NCBI GenBank assembly: GCA_013176395.1
Contig: JABMLP010000017.1
Span: forward strand, 248,001 to 312,000
DNA: 64,000 nt
Origin: Venturia oleaginea
Taxonomy: Eukaryota > Ascomycota > Dothideomycetes > Venturiales > Venturiaceae
Direction: 5' to 3'
Positions 32,859-43,861 of the stretch are shown here, piece by piece (positions within the stretch are counted from its first letter, which is position 1; the number at the start of each line of letters is the position of its first letter). The translations under genes and the position numbers were made by a program. Below the pieces are notes generated by a model that did not search any database, was not told the DNA's origin, and worked only from the letters and a program-made list of their open reading frames with translations.

Positions 32859-35800
32859 TTACCGGGTGTGCAGGACTAAAGAGGGTGTGGTAGGTGGGAT
32901 AATCAAACAGACAAACGCCATACATCGCTTCTGCCAGCTTGTAGCAGATTCGAAGGCGCTGGCCACCGCTACTCGGTTTCTTCGGGCCCCTGTTTGAGCT
33001 CCTATATCTTCGCCGACACCGTCGCCCTTGCCATACTCTGCCTCGAAGCGGTCTAAGTCCTCGACTTCTGTGAATAATGAACGTGGCTGCCAATCGGGAT
33101 CTGCATAGCCTTTCCATTTGATTAATAACTGACGAACCCAGCCTCGCCCAACCCGTTTCTTCTCTGCGCGAAGTATACGTTCTACTTCAAACTCAGCCTC
33201 TGTTTCTTCGGTTTGAGGCACTAATGGTGGCGGCTGGGTATCATCGGATTCTTGTGAGGGCAGTGTGTCGGTTGCGGCTCGGCGGAGTAGGTCAACGTGG
33301 AAACGGTTATGGATACCACTTGGCAGGTCAGCCAGCTCGTATACCATCGGGGAGATCTGGTTCTCGACAGTGTATTTGGCTTGCGTCCACGACAGTTTCT
33401 TTGATAGCTGCGGAGTATTGATATTCCTAAGGTTCAACCAGACTTTGTCGCCCTTTTTTAACGTTTCGGCAGCTTGACGTGACCTGTTGGCGTCGTTCTC
33501 CATCTTCTGCTGGGACCAGGCCATCGCTGCCTGTGCATATTCTTGTGCCTCTTCTATTCGTTGCACAAAGGTCTCGGCATCGGCTGTTGGTGAGTTACTG
33601 GGTGAGATTCGTTGTACTTTCTGGATTGGTTCCGCATGGTAGCCGTGGGTTAGATAGAATGGACTCATCCCTGTGACTGAAGAGTCACGATTGTTCAGTG
33701 CTAACATAGCCGTAGGTAGTAGCGTTGGCCAGTCTAGTTGGGAGTATGCGATGAAGGCGCGGAGATAGCGTAGAACTTCCTGGTTCATACGCTCGGTCGC
33801 GCCATCGGTCTGTGGATGAAAGGCTGTAGAGAGTCTCTGCTCAATCTTTGTAAGTTCGCAAAGCTTCCTCCAAAAACGACCTGTCCAATTGCTGCCTCTG
33901 TCCGACGTCAATGCCATGGGAAATCCGTGGTAGCGATAGTGGCATTGTAAGAACCTTTTCGCGCACTCTTTGGCGCTCATTGTAGTCATAGCCTCCAACG
34001 TAACACTTTTGAGGAGGCGATCTGTGATAACCATGAGGTATTTTGGGCCGTTTTCCTCCGCGGGCAAATCAGTCATGAAATCGATTGATAGCTCGCTGTG
34101 GAAGCGGGCCGGGATTGGAAGTGGTTTCAGAAGACCTCGCTTCTTATCACGCCATATTCCTGTTCTCCCACATACGTCGCAATTACGTACAAACTGCCGG
34201 ACTGTCTTGTATTGTTGGGGCCAAAAGAAACTTCTGGATAGAATCGCAAGCGTGCTATCTCTCCCTGGGTGTCCAGTAACATGGGAATCGTGAGTTTGTT
34301 GGACCAGCGTTGTTCGCAGCGGTTCCCAATCTGGTACCCATAGGATCGCTCTTCTCGTGACCGCGCCGTGGTCGTCTACTTCGCATTCGGGTAGCTGTAC
34401 CGACAACTTGAGCTCTGGAGGAAAGGAACGTTCGCCAGTAACTATAGCCGTATGAATAGCTTCGTAGGATTGGTCCTCTGCTATTGCGCGATCCCAGAGA
34501 AGTTGTAACTCTGGTTTCTCGAAAAGATCGCATCCTTTTGCAACTGACCGGTTTTGACCGTACCTAGTAGTGGACCGGTGTTGACCGTTTTCGGCAGTCA
34601 GCTGGTGTCGACCGTCCAGTCCAGTATTTTGCTGGGGCTCCCGTATAACGTCCCATGTACTATTGGATGTATTCGGTGTATTGACTGGGCAGATAAGGGC
34701 TTGTATTGCGATTGTTTCGGTCGTCCTCTCGGAAAGAGGAGGAAGCCATTCGTCCTTGATCAACTGGGCCACTCGCCCTTGTAGTCTCTCGTCGTTCTTG
34801 TCATGTGGCATATCTTGATGTCTTCTTGATAGTGCGTCTGGTCTTTGCGCTAGTTTTCCGGCGCGAAATTCCAGCTGGAATTGGTACTCAGATAGAATTA
34901 GCGACCATCTTGCTTGTCTCTCTGACAAACGCTGCGCTGTCATAAAGTAGCGGAGATTCTTGTGATCGGTAAGGACTTTGAAAGGTGCTGCAACACTGCG
35001 TAGTTCTCCTCTCCAGTTTTCAATGGACTTGATTACTGCCAGTAATTCTTTATCGTGGATCTCGTAGTTACATTCAGCCGCAGTGAGCTTGCGAGAGAAG
35101 TATGCTACTGGTCGTAGTTTTCCTTTCATATCCTTCTGCGACAACGTGCCTCCCAGCGCGTAGCCAGAGCAGTCGCACTCGAGTACCGTATCCAGGTCTG
35201 GATTCCAGTGAGCCAGTATTGGGGCGGAGATGAATAGCTCCTTCAAGACTTGAAAGGCGTTCTCATGTTCTTTGTTCCAGACAAAAGCGACGGCCTTCCG
35301 TGTTAACTTGATTAAGGGGTCGGAGAGCTCTGAGAAGTTGTCGATGAAGTCTCGGTAGAAATTTGCAAAGCCTAGGAAGGAGCGTACGCCTGTGACATTG
35401 ACTGGAGCCTCCCATTCTTTAATCGCGGCAACTTTCTCTGGGTCGACTTTGATCCCTTCTCCTGCAGTGATAATGAACCCCAGATATTTGACCTCCTGAA
35501 CAGCAAACTCGCACTTGCTTAAGTCTAGCCGAAGTCCAGCAGTCTTGAGCTTGGCAAGAATTTGGTTAACCTTAACCATGTGATCCAGATAGTCGCCGTC
35601 GCTCCATATCAAGACATCGTCCATGTAGGCTGAACAGCAGATATCTAGGGATTCCCGTAGGACTCCGTTGATGTATCGTTGAAAGCTCGCGGGTGCGCCA
35701 GCTAGTCCGAAGGGGGTAACTAGCCATTCGAATAGTCCAAATCGAGTGCGAAAAGCCGTTTTCCACTCATCGCCGTGCTTGATGCGGAGCCGATGAAATG

Positions 35801-36206
35801 CCGCTCTGACGTCAAGTTTGGTGTACCAACGCGCTGTTGCTAGATTTCGTAGGGTTCTCGGATTAGTGGCAATGGGTAGCGGTCCGATCGAGTGATTCGA
35901 TTCAGTGCCCAATAGTCTACACACATCCGAATGCCTCCACCTGGTTTCCTTACAAATAAGACTGGGACTGCCGCTGGTGAGTTGCTGGCGCGTATCCAGC
36001 CCTTGTCCATATAGTCCGAAAGTGTTTTTCGTAGGACTAATAGCTCTTCCCTCGACATGCCGTATAATGGGCCCCAAGGAACTTCTGCCTCGCGACCTTG
36101 TTCATCTCGTATCAATTCGATAACGTGATCGCGACCCTCTTGATGGGGCGCGATCTCTCCGTCTTCGTCGTCGAGAAAGGCATCAGCATGCTCTGCTATT
36201 TCTTCT
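32859..36206 (-). pseudogene. Ty3/gypsy pol, element 2 (one frameshift)
   Basis: Nearly complete pol on the minus strand. It starts at IPEEIAEHADAF, immediately inside the LTR at 36212. Reverse transcriptase has the active site YMDD in SAYMDDVLIWS. RNase H follows (LECDCSGYALGGTLSQ, LTDHKNLRYF), then integrase with the zinc-binding CDVCGRTGIW and core (LSIDFMTDLP, LTSDRGSNW, ERMNQEV). At the C-terminus is a chromodomain (EFEVERILRAEKKRVG, LLIKWKGYADPDW). One frameshift separates the N-terminal 110 residues (to about 35880) from the rest; otherwise more than 1000 residues are open. A chromodomain at the integrase end marks it as a chromovirus, which targets heterochromatin. Confidence 0.88.
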
Positions 36207-36211
36207 GGTAT

Positions 36212-36387
36212 TGTTATGGGCATGGCCCATGGTTGGTATAGGCTAAGAGCCTAAGCCTGATTGAGCCTAGTATAGAGAAAGAACCTCATTGAGGTTCTCT
36301 GTTTGTAGATACCTTCACTCCTTAACTGAATCTAAACAATCTTTGGCTACGAGTATGCTGCGTCTTTCCAGCTACCGTCCCGTAATA
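36212..36387 (+). mobile_element. LTR of gypsy element 2 (inverted internal copy)
   Basis: 176 bases, TGTTATGGGC...CCCGTAATA on the plus strand, the reverse orientation of its neighbours at 32671 and 38253. On its left is GGTAT (36207-36211), the complement of ATACC found beside the copy at 38253. This is the displaced half of a 5-base target duplication. Confidence 0.88.
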
Positions 36388-36421
36388 TAGATTCAGTTCT
36401 TTACAAACCTAGGTGTACTTG

Positions 36422-38252
36422 ATGCGTAGCAACAGTACCCTATCGACTCCTACAACCTACACCCCTACTACCGACGACGACCCAATCGCGAGCATTACGC
36501 AAGGAATCGACAAACTCTCAATGGCTCGAGCAAATTCGCCTGACACCATACAACAATTGGTGGCAGCTCTGACCGCAGTCAGTGTTGATGGGAACACCGG
36601 TGCAAAAGCTATTGCATGGCCTAAATGGGACGGGAAAAGAGACAACTACACGCTGTTCAGATAGCAGATCAAGACAAAAATCACTGTTGAAAATGGGAAG
36701 CTTGGAAGCAATCAAGGAATATGCGCGAACATCTTCAACGGGCTTCCGACAGAGAAACAACAACGCGTCATCCAATGGCTAAGCAATGGAGAGCAACATG
36801 ACAACTACGAACCCGAGTCCTTTATCAAGCATATGGACGACAAGTTCTTAGATCATGAAGCGGAAGCTAAAGCTCTCGACGAGCTGAACAAGATTAGCCA
36901 AGGCAGCAGACAACCGTTCGAAGACTTCCGCCAGCAGTTCGAACAACTGACATCGCACGCTGGATCCCTAGCGCCGCAAAGAGCCTCAAAGATCACTATC
37001 ATGAACAACGCGCTCAACTACTCCCTCCAACAGACCTTGAAATCAGTGCGATTGTCCAGGGACGACTACGACACTTACGTAAAAGATGTACAGTACTTCG
37101 CGACGAAGACAGAGGCTCTATCCCACCAACGCCGCTATCCAAGTACGGATAAGGAGACGCCAACGACTCGAGGGAGGCCACAATCACCCCAAACAGTCAG
37201 TCGTGACGCAGAAGGCGATGTCGAAATGACTGGCATCAACGCCCTTTCAGCGCAGATCGCAGCACTGATAGCTCGGGTCGATACACTCGGAAAGGATGCG
37301 AAGAAGGACCGACGACCTAGAGCGAAATGGCGATCCCAAACAGAGTTCTTGGCACTTATACAAGCGGGCAAATGCGGGCGCTGTAAGAAGCCCAAGCACC
37401 ACCCGAACGTATGCGAATTCCGACCAGCAACACGTCCAAAGACTCAGGTCACTGCGGTAATCACACAGCATACCGATGACTCCCTACAGGAAGCCTCATC
37501 AGAGTCGGAAAACTAGCTACCCTTGTGCATCGTCGCGCACGAGGGTCTGAAGTAGATGTACATGGCGAAGACATTACAAAGCTACCAGGCATAAGAGAAA
37601 TCAAAGCAGCAAAGGATAGGATGGAAAGTACACCCTTCTTGATAGATACCTTGATCAATGGAACTTCTTTCACCGAATCCTTCTTTGATAACGGCTGCCT
37701 CCCTTATGCTGCTTTCAGCGAGAAGAGTGTCCAAACACATCGTCTACCGCGCATCCCAATTGACACCAAACAATTGGCACTGGCTAAAGAGAGCCACGAG
37801 AACGGAGAAGACCTCCGTATTACGCACATGACCTACGCTACGATCGACATTGATGGTCGAGCAGAGCGAGTCTATGGGTATATAGTGAAAGGATTGAGCT
37901 TCCCTATTATCCTAGGCAAGGCATGGGCAGAGAGAAACTGGGTGCGATATATAGCAGCTAAGAGAAAGCTGCTTATTGGTCAAGGATCCCAGCGCATCAC
38001 GGTAAGAGAAAAGGGGTGGCTAGAACAGAACACCAAAGCGCGAGACCGGCTCGCTCACGTGCGGGCGGCTTGTCTAGTGTCAGGATCTGTATTTGCAGCT
38101 ATTGTTGGAAGGGCCCAGCGACGGTTGAGAAGAGATGAACCGGATGGTACACAAGTGCTGGCTATCTCGATGTCGGATATCAACAAGGCCCTAAGCAAGT
38201 TAGCAGAAAGAAAACAGAGAAAGACTGAGGAAGAAATCCGACAAGAGATACC
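36422..38252 (+). pseudogene. Ty3/gypsy gag-protease, element 2, inverted
   Basis: Gag on the plus strand, opposite to its own pol. Gag begins at ATG 36422 and is stopped once by TAG at 36662 (LFR stop QIKTK; TGG-to-TAG is the simplest origin). The capsid-like region runs to about 37130 and a CCHC knuckle CGRCKKPKHHPNVC is near 37370. A second frame (37525-38252) holds a retropepsin-like domain (FFDNGCLPYAAFS; IILGKAWAERNWV). The coding sequence ends ...RQEI then ATACC, and pol resumes at ATACC on the other side of the inverted LTR, so gag and pol were once one continuous frame. Confidence 0.85.
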
Positions 38253-38428
38253 TATTACGGGACGGTAGCTGGAAAGACGCAGCATACTCGTAGCCAAAGA
38301 TTGTTTAGATTCAGTTAAGGAGTGAAGGTATCTACAAACAGAGAACCTCAATGAGGTTCTTTCTCTATACTAGGCTCAATCAGGCTTAGGCTCTTAGCCT
38401 ATACCAACCATGGGCCATGCCCATAACA
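38253..38428 (-). mobile_element. LTR of gypsy element 2 (third copy)
   Basis: 176 bases. The plus-strand reading is TATTACGGGACGG...GCCCATAACA. Its left flank is ATACC (38248-38252). It is inverse to the copy at 36212-36387; recombination between the two explains the inverted gag. Confidence 0.88.
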
Positions 38429-38875
38429 GGGCATCTTGGTCCGGCTTCCACCACCACGGTTGGAGACAATGCTGTCATCGGTTTCTCCATTCATCTTGCG
38501 CGGCTTGAGGGCATTGAATTTCTGTGTCAAGTCGGTGTGTTCATCGAATTCCTTGGAGCGCATATTCTTTTCCGCTTGGAGGTCTGATATAAATTCTAAT
38601 ACTTGCTGCTGCAAGCCTTCCACCTCTTGAGTACGCTGGCTTACTTGGTCAAGGGCTATATTCAGCTCATTCTGTTTTCCCGCCACCTTTGCGTTGCAGA
38701 CGGTGGTCTCATTTGCTAGTAGGGTGGCGCCCTGTGTCTTCATGTTTTTGAGTGTCTTTCCTAGCACGTTGATTTGGTCGGTCTTGACTGCAGAGCTCTT
38801 GTATGCCAGGACGATTGTTTCTAATGCTAGGGATGGGTCTGCAGTAGTAGCTTCTTGTAGGTTGTCTACCGTCAA
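38429..38875 (-). pseudogene. Gag N-terminal fragment, gypsy element 1
   Basis: Minus-strand gag start (MTVDNLQEATTADPSLALE...), cut off at 38429 by the element 2 LTR. A likely coiled-coil region is visible (QVSQRTQEVEGLQQQVLEF). The first 269 bases from the LTR are repeated in inverse at about 38923-39190. Confidence 0.75.
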
Positions 38876-39190
38876 GGCCCATGTCTTCTTGCTACCATTC
38901 TATCCTTGAGTGAGAATTCGAGACAACGCAAAGGTGGCGGGAAAACAGAATGAGCTGAATATAGCCCTTGACCAAGTAAGCCAGCGTACTCAAGAGGTGG
39001 AAGGCTTGCAGCAGCAAGTATTAGAATTTATATCAGACCTCCAAGCGGAAAAGAATATGCGCTCCAAGGAATTCGATGAACACACCGACTTGACACAGAA
39101 ATTCAATGCCCTCAAGCCGCGCAAGATGAATGGAGAAACCGATGACAGCATTGTCTCCAACCGTGGTGGTGGAAGCCGGACCAAGATGCC
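38429..39190. repeat. Inverted duplication within gag, arms about 265 bases
   Basis: 38429-38697 and about 38923-39190 are inverse copies of one gag segment with no difference that I could see. The spacer of about 225 bases holds the unique gag start. The arms meet at AACGCAAAGGTGGCGGGAAA on one side and its partner CCGCCACCTTTGCGTT on the other. Confidence 0.8.
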
Positions 39191-41102
39191 CATGCCAAAG
39201 GACCTCAAGAATAGCGCTACATCGATAGAATATAAGCAGTGGAAGTCAAGCATCGATGTCAAAATTGACGCAGAAGAAATGAGCCTCGTCGCACAGAAAG
39301 CCCTGATCATGATATCAGTCACAGGAGAAGCCACAAAGAATGCGCACCTGATTCTACCCGGAACATTGGGTAAGACCTACAGCGAGCTGATAAAGGAAGA
39401 CTTCTACCTTGTGCTGGATACCAGATTTGTGGATCCATTCGAGGCAGACAACGCGCGGCAATCATTCAAGACACTGTTGATGAAGCCATATCAGGATTTC
39501 ACTGAATTCAAGAATGATTTTGAATACAAGGCAGGGGTCTCTGGACTCACTGAAGGCCTCACAGGCGCGGACAACATTAGTAAGATCATGAAGCGTGAAA
39601 TGGTTGATAGACTCTACTCTGTATTGGCGAGAGGCCTAGCACGAGAAGTCGGAGACTACTCACTTACCTACCAGCAACCCTGCAATGCCGCCACTGCATT
39701 AAGCCGCACATACAAGAAGACATATGATGAGGACCAACTGCGTAGGCGCAATGAAAAGCCTAAGGACAACTCCAACAACAACGGCAATGGCAATCGCCAG
39801 AATGGAGGCAACAATGGCCAGAATGGAGGATTCAGCAATAGAGGATTCAACAATAGAGGATTCAACAACAGCAGACCCAAACTCCTCTAGCAGCGGAGGT
39901 GGTTCGCTTTGAGCAACGAGACACCGAATTCAACAAGTTCAAGGATTTTGGCATAACCTTCGAAGAAGCTGTTCAACTGACTCGAGAGAACAAGTGCTTT
40001 AAATGTAAGCAGGAAGGTCACCAACCACGAAATTGCCAAGCTACTACAATCACCGCCTTACAGTTAAATGGAGTGGTTGCTGAGCTGCCTTTAAACGACT
40101 AGGCTCGGTGGAAGTCACCATACTGGGTCCCAGTAACAGAGACATTGAGTATCGTTACATGGTGCATGAACTGAATCTTTCAAAGATGTTTGGCGGCCCT
40201 GCCTTCATCTTTGACATCGTTGTCTACTTTAATGGAATGGGAGTCACTCTCCGGGTACTGATTGATACAGGAGCCAACGGCTACGCCTTCATGGACCGCA
40301 AGTGTGCAGCGCGATATCCTCACGATTCCCTCAGGTTGAGCGACGACCTCTTGAGAAGCCAGCCAAGGCCACCGGATACCAGGATCACAAGGAGAAAGGC
40401 ATCACACATGCGACGCTGCTACACATAGAATTGGATGGCAGGCACGAGTACAATGTTTCCTTCTTAGAGGTGACATTAGGATACCACGATGTGATTTTAG
40501 GCAGGACATGGTTGGCATACAATGATATCTCCCCAGACTGCAAGCGCCATCGATTGCACTGGCCAGAATCAAGGCCTAAAGTAGCTCCTCTCCAGCGAAG
40601 GGTTATGGTGGAAGACAATGCATACATACCAGCGGAAGCTATCAATGTCAGCGCAATCCAAAAGGACATCAATAAGCGGGAGCAGGCAATGAGCCTGCAG
40701 GATAGGAGGAATCAAGGTGGACGGCTTAGCCAGGTCAGGCATCAAGCAGGACAGGCTAGGCCTAATTTGGACAATACCTTTTCGAAAAGACTGCGCAAAT
40801 TGACTCAGAATGAGCCAGTTGACTTGACTTTGGCCTTGGACCAGCCCTCAGTTCCGCAGAACACGAAACTGACGCCAACTCTACGCGAGATTACCACGCC
40901 AGCACCACTTCAACAGTCAAAGAAGATCCTAATGAGGACTACCCTGACAGCGATTCCGACAGTGGATGCTCAGACCTATCTGATTTCGAGGATAGCACTG
41001 ACAGCGAAGAGGATGAAAATGAAGAGCTGTACGTCAGCTATGGAGACTCTTTCCAATGGAGTAGAGCCCGGGGATACAACATAATGGATAAGGAGCTCAA
41101 GA
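38923..41102 (+). pseudogene. Gag-protease of gypsy element 1 (displaced)
   Basis: Plus-strand gag (38923-39890), capsid-like, with an Asn/Gly-rich end. Then a CCHC knuckle CFKCKQEGHQPRNC (about 40000) in the next frame, and a retropepsin VLIDTGANGYAFMD (about 40255) with the family DTGA. The rest is protease C-terminal sequence (GYHDVILGRTWLAYNDISP) and an acidic linker to about 41080. At least three frame changes are needed, so it is not functional. Its matching pol is probably the minus-strand remnant at 29583-32670. Confidence 0.75.
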
Positions 41103-41517
41103 GCCTTTATCTAGGCTTTGTCTATCTCTCTATAGCGCTTGAGGACCTAGCTGTCAAGCCTCGGAATAATTCTAGAGCAAGCTTGTGTCACGGCTAGTAG
41201 TAACTAATGAAAGGCGTGAGCAGCAGTCAGGTATGGAATAAATGTGATAGCCAACTACAGGTAGCTATGTAAATGGGGGCTGGGGGCAAGGCCTACTTAT
41301 AGGTCTTGCTGTGGCCCGTGTAGTGTGGCGCCTTGTTAGGTGATTGAATACTGTGGTTGTTCCAGTAGCCTAGCAAGCCGTCACAGCTTGTGAATGGCTT
41401 GGCATCTCCTTCAAGAGGAGTTTGCAATCGTGTATCTATCTTTTTCTCTTTAGCTAGATTGTATTTCACATTTGGGTGGTTTTCCCTGGTGTCCTGGCAA
41501 GATCTTAACCCGTCACA
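41103..41517 (+). repeat. LTR fragment (family B, 3' part) with nested solo LTR
   Basis: CCTTTATCTAGGCTTTG... to CCCGTCACA matches the 3' part of the LTR at 54976-55665. It is split at 41186-41385 by a solo LTR of another family. It ends in the CA expected of an LTR and is followed by a leader and a short gag start. Confidence 0.75.
41186..41385 (+). mobile_element. Solo LTR (family C)
   Basis: 200 bases from TGTCACGGCTAG to AAGCCGTCACA with the 5-base duplication GCTTG on both sides (41181-41185, 41386-41390). The uninterrupted sequence is present near 55100-55115 (reverse strand), which acts as an empty-site control. Confidence 0.9.
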
Positions 41518-41695
41518 TTACAATCTAGCTCTCTCCCTCTCTCTCTTTGTCGAACAAGCTGGACCGCGCCAGTATCGGCGCGGACTTGTTACGACTCTTC
41601 AACCTGGGATTAGTCGTGGATGAGTACGCGTGCTTTGCTTCCTAAGTAAGAGGAGGTTTGAGCGTTATCGTTGCATACGAAACGAATACGCAGCT

Positions 41696-41863
41696 ATGGA
41701 AGTCGATCCACAGCAGCAACAACAGCCCACAATGGAGTCGCTGATTATGATGATTCAGGAGTTCCGGGCAAGGAACGAAGCCTTGGAACGACAGAACCAG
41801 GAAATTACCAGGTATCTCAAGTCCGGGCTACGCAGAGCTCTGCCACGGAGTCCTGCCACGTAG
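41696..41863 (+). pseudogene. Retrotransposon gag start fragment
   Basis: MEVDPQQQQQPTMESLIMM then a likely coiled coil (EFRARNEALERQNQEITRYLK), typical of fungal gypsy gag N-termini. It then runs into a short tandem repeat (about 41835-41910: units of 28 bases with CTCTGCCACGGAGTCCTGCC) and stops. Only the first 55 residues remain. Confidence 0.55.
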
Positions 41864-41912
41864 AGCTCTGCCACGGAGTCCTGCCACGTAGAGTTCTGCC
41901 ACGCAGAGTCCT
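41835..41912 (+). repeat. Minisatellite, about 28-base units
   Basis: Roughly three direct copies of GAGCTCTGCCACGGAGTCCT plus GCCACGTA, with the last copies diverged. Confidence 0.7.
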
Positions 41913-42576
41913 GCTACGTCAATACCAAGTGTTATATCCGTGGTACCTCGATCGGAACGACCCCGACACAGTTTTCCTCACCATTAGACACTACGGTCAC
42001 AACCTGTGATTTACAACCCTTTTGGGTGTAAATCGCGGGATTTTACAGCCTTTTTAATTTGTTTTATTTATCCAAATAAATCAAACAGTGCGATCCATCC
42101 TGGGCAAAATTTTACTGCGATTTCAGTGCGATTTCAGTTCCAAAAGTCACGTGAAGGCGTTGCCATCCGAACATTTTGTGTCATCTATCTCCATCTCGCC
42201 ACGCCTTCGGATCACGGTCATCTGGCACGTTTTATCTGTTGATTGGCCGGACGCAGGCCAGGGCACGTGAATTTTCATTGTGAGCGAGCAAGCCATTGAG
42301 CCCTGAGCCATACAGGCTTCCTCAGCCACACGGGGCTTCAGCCACGGGGTAGGTCTCAGGATGGCATGCCCACGGCTCAATTGCTTCTCGATTGAAGGCA
42401 AATGAGGTGCCCTACTGCCCAGAAGCGAAGCGCCTGCGGCCCAGACAAACAAGAAGGAAACGAGGTGGGATAGGAGGCGAGTCTGTACGACATACTCGGT
42501 CCAGGGTAGAGGCGAGAAACACAGCGGTGTAGCGAAGCAGAGTATAGCTTTTGGCGATCGGGTGAACACAACGGTG
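41913..42576. other. No recognisable gene
   Basis: A+T-rich left part, then the 3' flank of the tyrosine recombinase. It probably contains the end of the DIRS-like element, but no terminal repeat could be identified. Confidence 0.4.
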
Positions 42577-43665
42577 TTATATCAGGAACAGGCGACTGGT
42601 TGCAAGCTGCTGTTCGAACGAACGGGATATGTAACGGAGGAAAGCTTCGGAGGACCATCGACCCGCTGCCTTAAGCTCAAGCTCAGGCACTCCCTTCGCA
42701 GCTGCGTCCGTAGCAGCACCCCTGCGGAAGGAATGGCCTGTGTAGGACTTGTCGTCCAGCGAGGAGATAATACCAGTAGCGAGGAGGCGTCGGCGTAGTT
42801 GCATGTGTACAGCAGCGGCCGAACAATGCCCTTTGCCGATGTCGAAGAGAGGCGCCGAAAGCGGCTTCGGATCGTGCCTGAAAAGTCTTACCAGGGCGGC
42901 TACTGCACAGGTAGGTTTTCCCGTTGCGGCGATGGAGATGGGAACGCCCTGATTAGCGTAATCGGTCTTGCTACGCTTCAGGAAAATAGAGACCCCGTAA
43001 GGCTGATGGCTAGGCGTATGACGATGGAAGGCGATATCGCTCCGTAAGACGTGAGTATAGGAGAACAGCGGGTGCTCCCTATCTCTTCTAGTGTAAGCCA
43101 GCTCGCCAAGGCGGAAGAAACCAGCATAGGCCACTTTGAAGAGAGTGTCGAGATTGAGGTCGGCTCCGGTGGTCGGTTCCACAGCCGTCAGTCCCTCAAG
43201 GATGCGTACAGTAATAGGGAGCCTATTCTTGCGCTTCGGAGGCCTGAGGTTGAGAGCCCCCTGTCTTGCGCGTAGGAGCATCGGATCAGCGAACGCGCTG
43301 ATAGGGTATCCCAGGTCGATATGCTTTGAACGTACTGCGGAGAGGTAGCTGGCCGCTGTAGCGCCGGAAATGATGCCTTCCGCTCCTCCAGTAATGACAC
43401 GCCTTGCCATCCATTCGCCGAGATTGAGGGGTTCTGCGGGATAGTCTACACAGCCCTCCAGCGTACAGAACCTCTCCCAGCTCTTGATACCCGCGCCGTA
43501 CGTGTTGCGCGTGTTCTGGGCCAAGCCGTACCATAAGAGGGTAATATACTCATCAGAGAGGCCAAGGTTTCGCTCGCGAAGGGTACGGAGGAAGAACCTA
43601 TGAACTGTAGGGAGGAGCTCGCTATCGTAGGAAGTATACTCGAGGCTAGGTGCTGGACGAAGCAC
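42577..43665 (-). CDS. DIRS-type tyrosine recombinase
   Basis: About 360 residues open. Catalytic residues of the tyrosine recombinase family are visible: R in AGFFRLGEL, K in FLKRSKTD, HxxR in TGHSFRRGAAT, a W in AAGRWSSEAF, and the nucleophilic Y in LRYISRSF. The N-terminal SAM-like region reads LAQNTRNTYGAGIKSWERF. In DIRS retroelements this enzyme integrates a circular DNA intermediate, replacing integrase. It lies downstream of the reverse transcriptase on the same strand. The true start is unclear, since the conserved sequence seems to continue upstream in another frame (to about 43860). Confidence 0.85.
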   Translation of the reverse strand: MLRPAPSLEYTSYDSELLPTVHRFFLRTLRERNLGLSDEYITLLWYGLAQNTRNTYGAGIKSWERFCTLEGCVDYPAEPLNLGEWMARRVITGGAEGIISGATAASYLSAVRSKHIDLGYPISAFADPMLLRARQGALNLRPPKRKNRLPITVRILEGLTAVEPTTGADLNLDTLFKVAYAGFFRLGELAYTRRDREHPLFSYTHVLRSDIAFHRHTPSHQPYGVSIFLKRSKTDYANQGVPISIAATGKPTCAVAALVRLFRHDPKPLSAPLFDIGKGHCSAAAVHMQLRRRLLATGIISSLDDKSYTGHSFRRGAATDAAAKGVPELELKAAGRWSSEAFLRYISRSFEQQLATSRLFLI

Positions 43666-43861
43666 GTTAGCAAGCTTTGTACGAGTACCGGAGTCCGACC
43701 AGGGTATCTGCCGAACGTCGGCGATAGCAGAGTAGCATGGCGCTTAAGCCGATGAGCCTGCAAAGAACGGCTGCCACGAACAGCGCGCCAAGCCCAAAGT
43801 TGCAATCCCCGGGATAGCAAGAATTCAACGGAACTGTAAGGACGATAGCGGAGAGCCCCAT

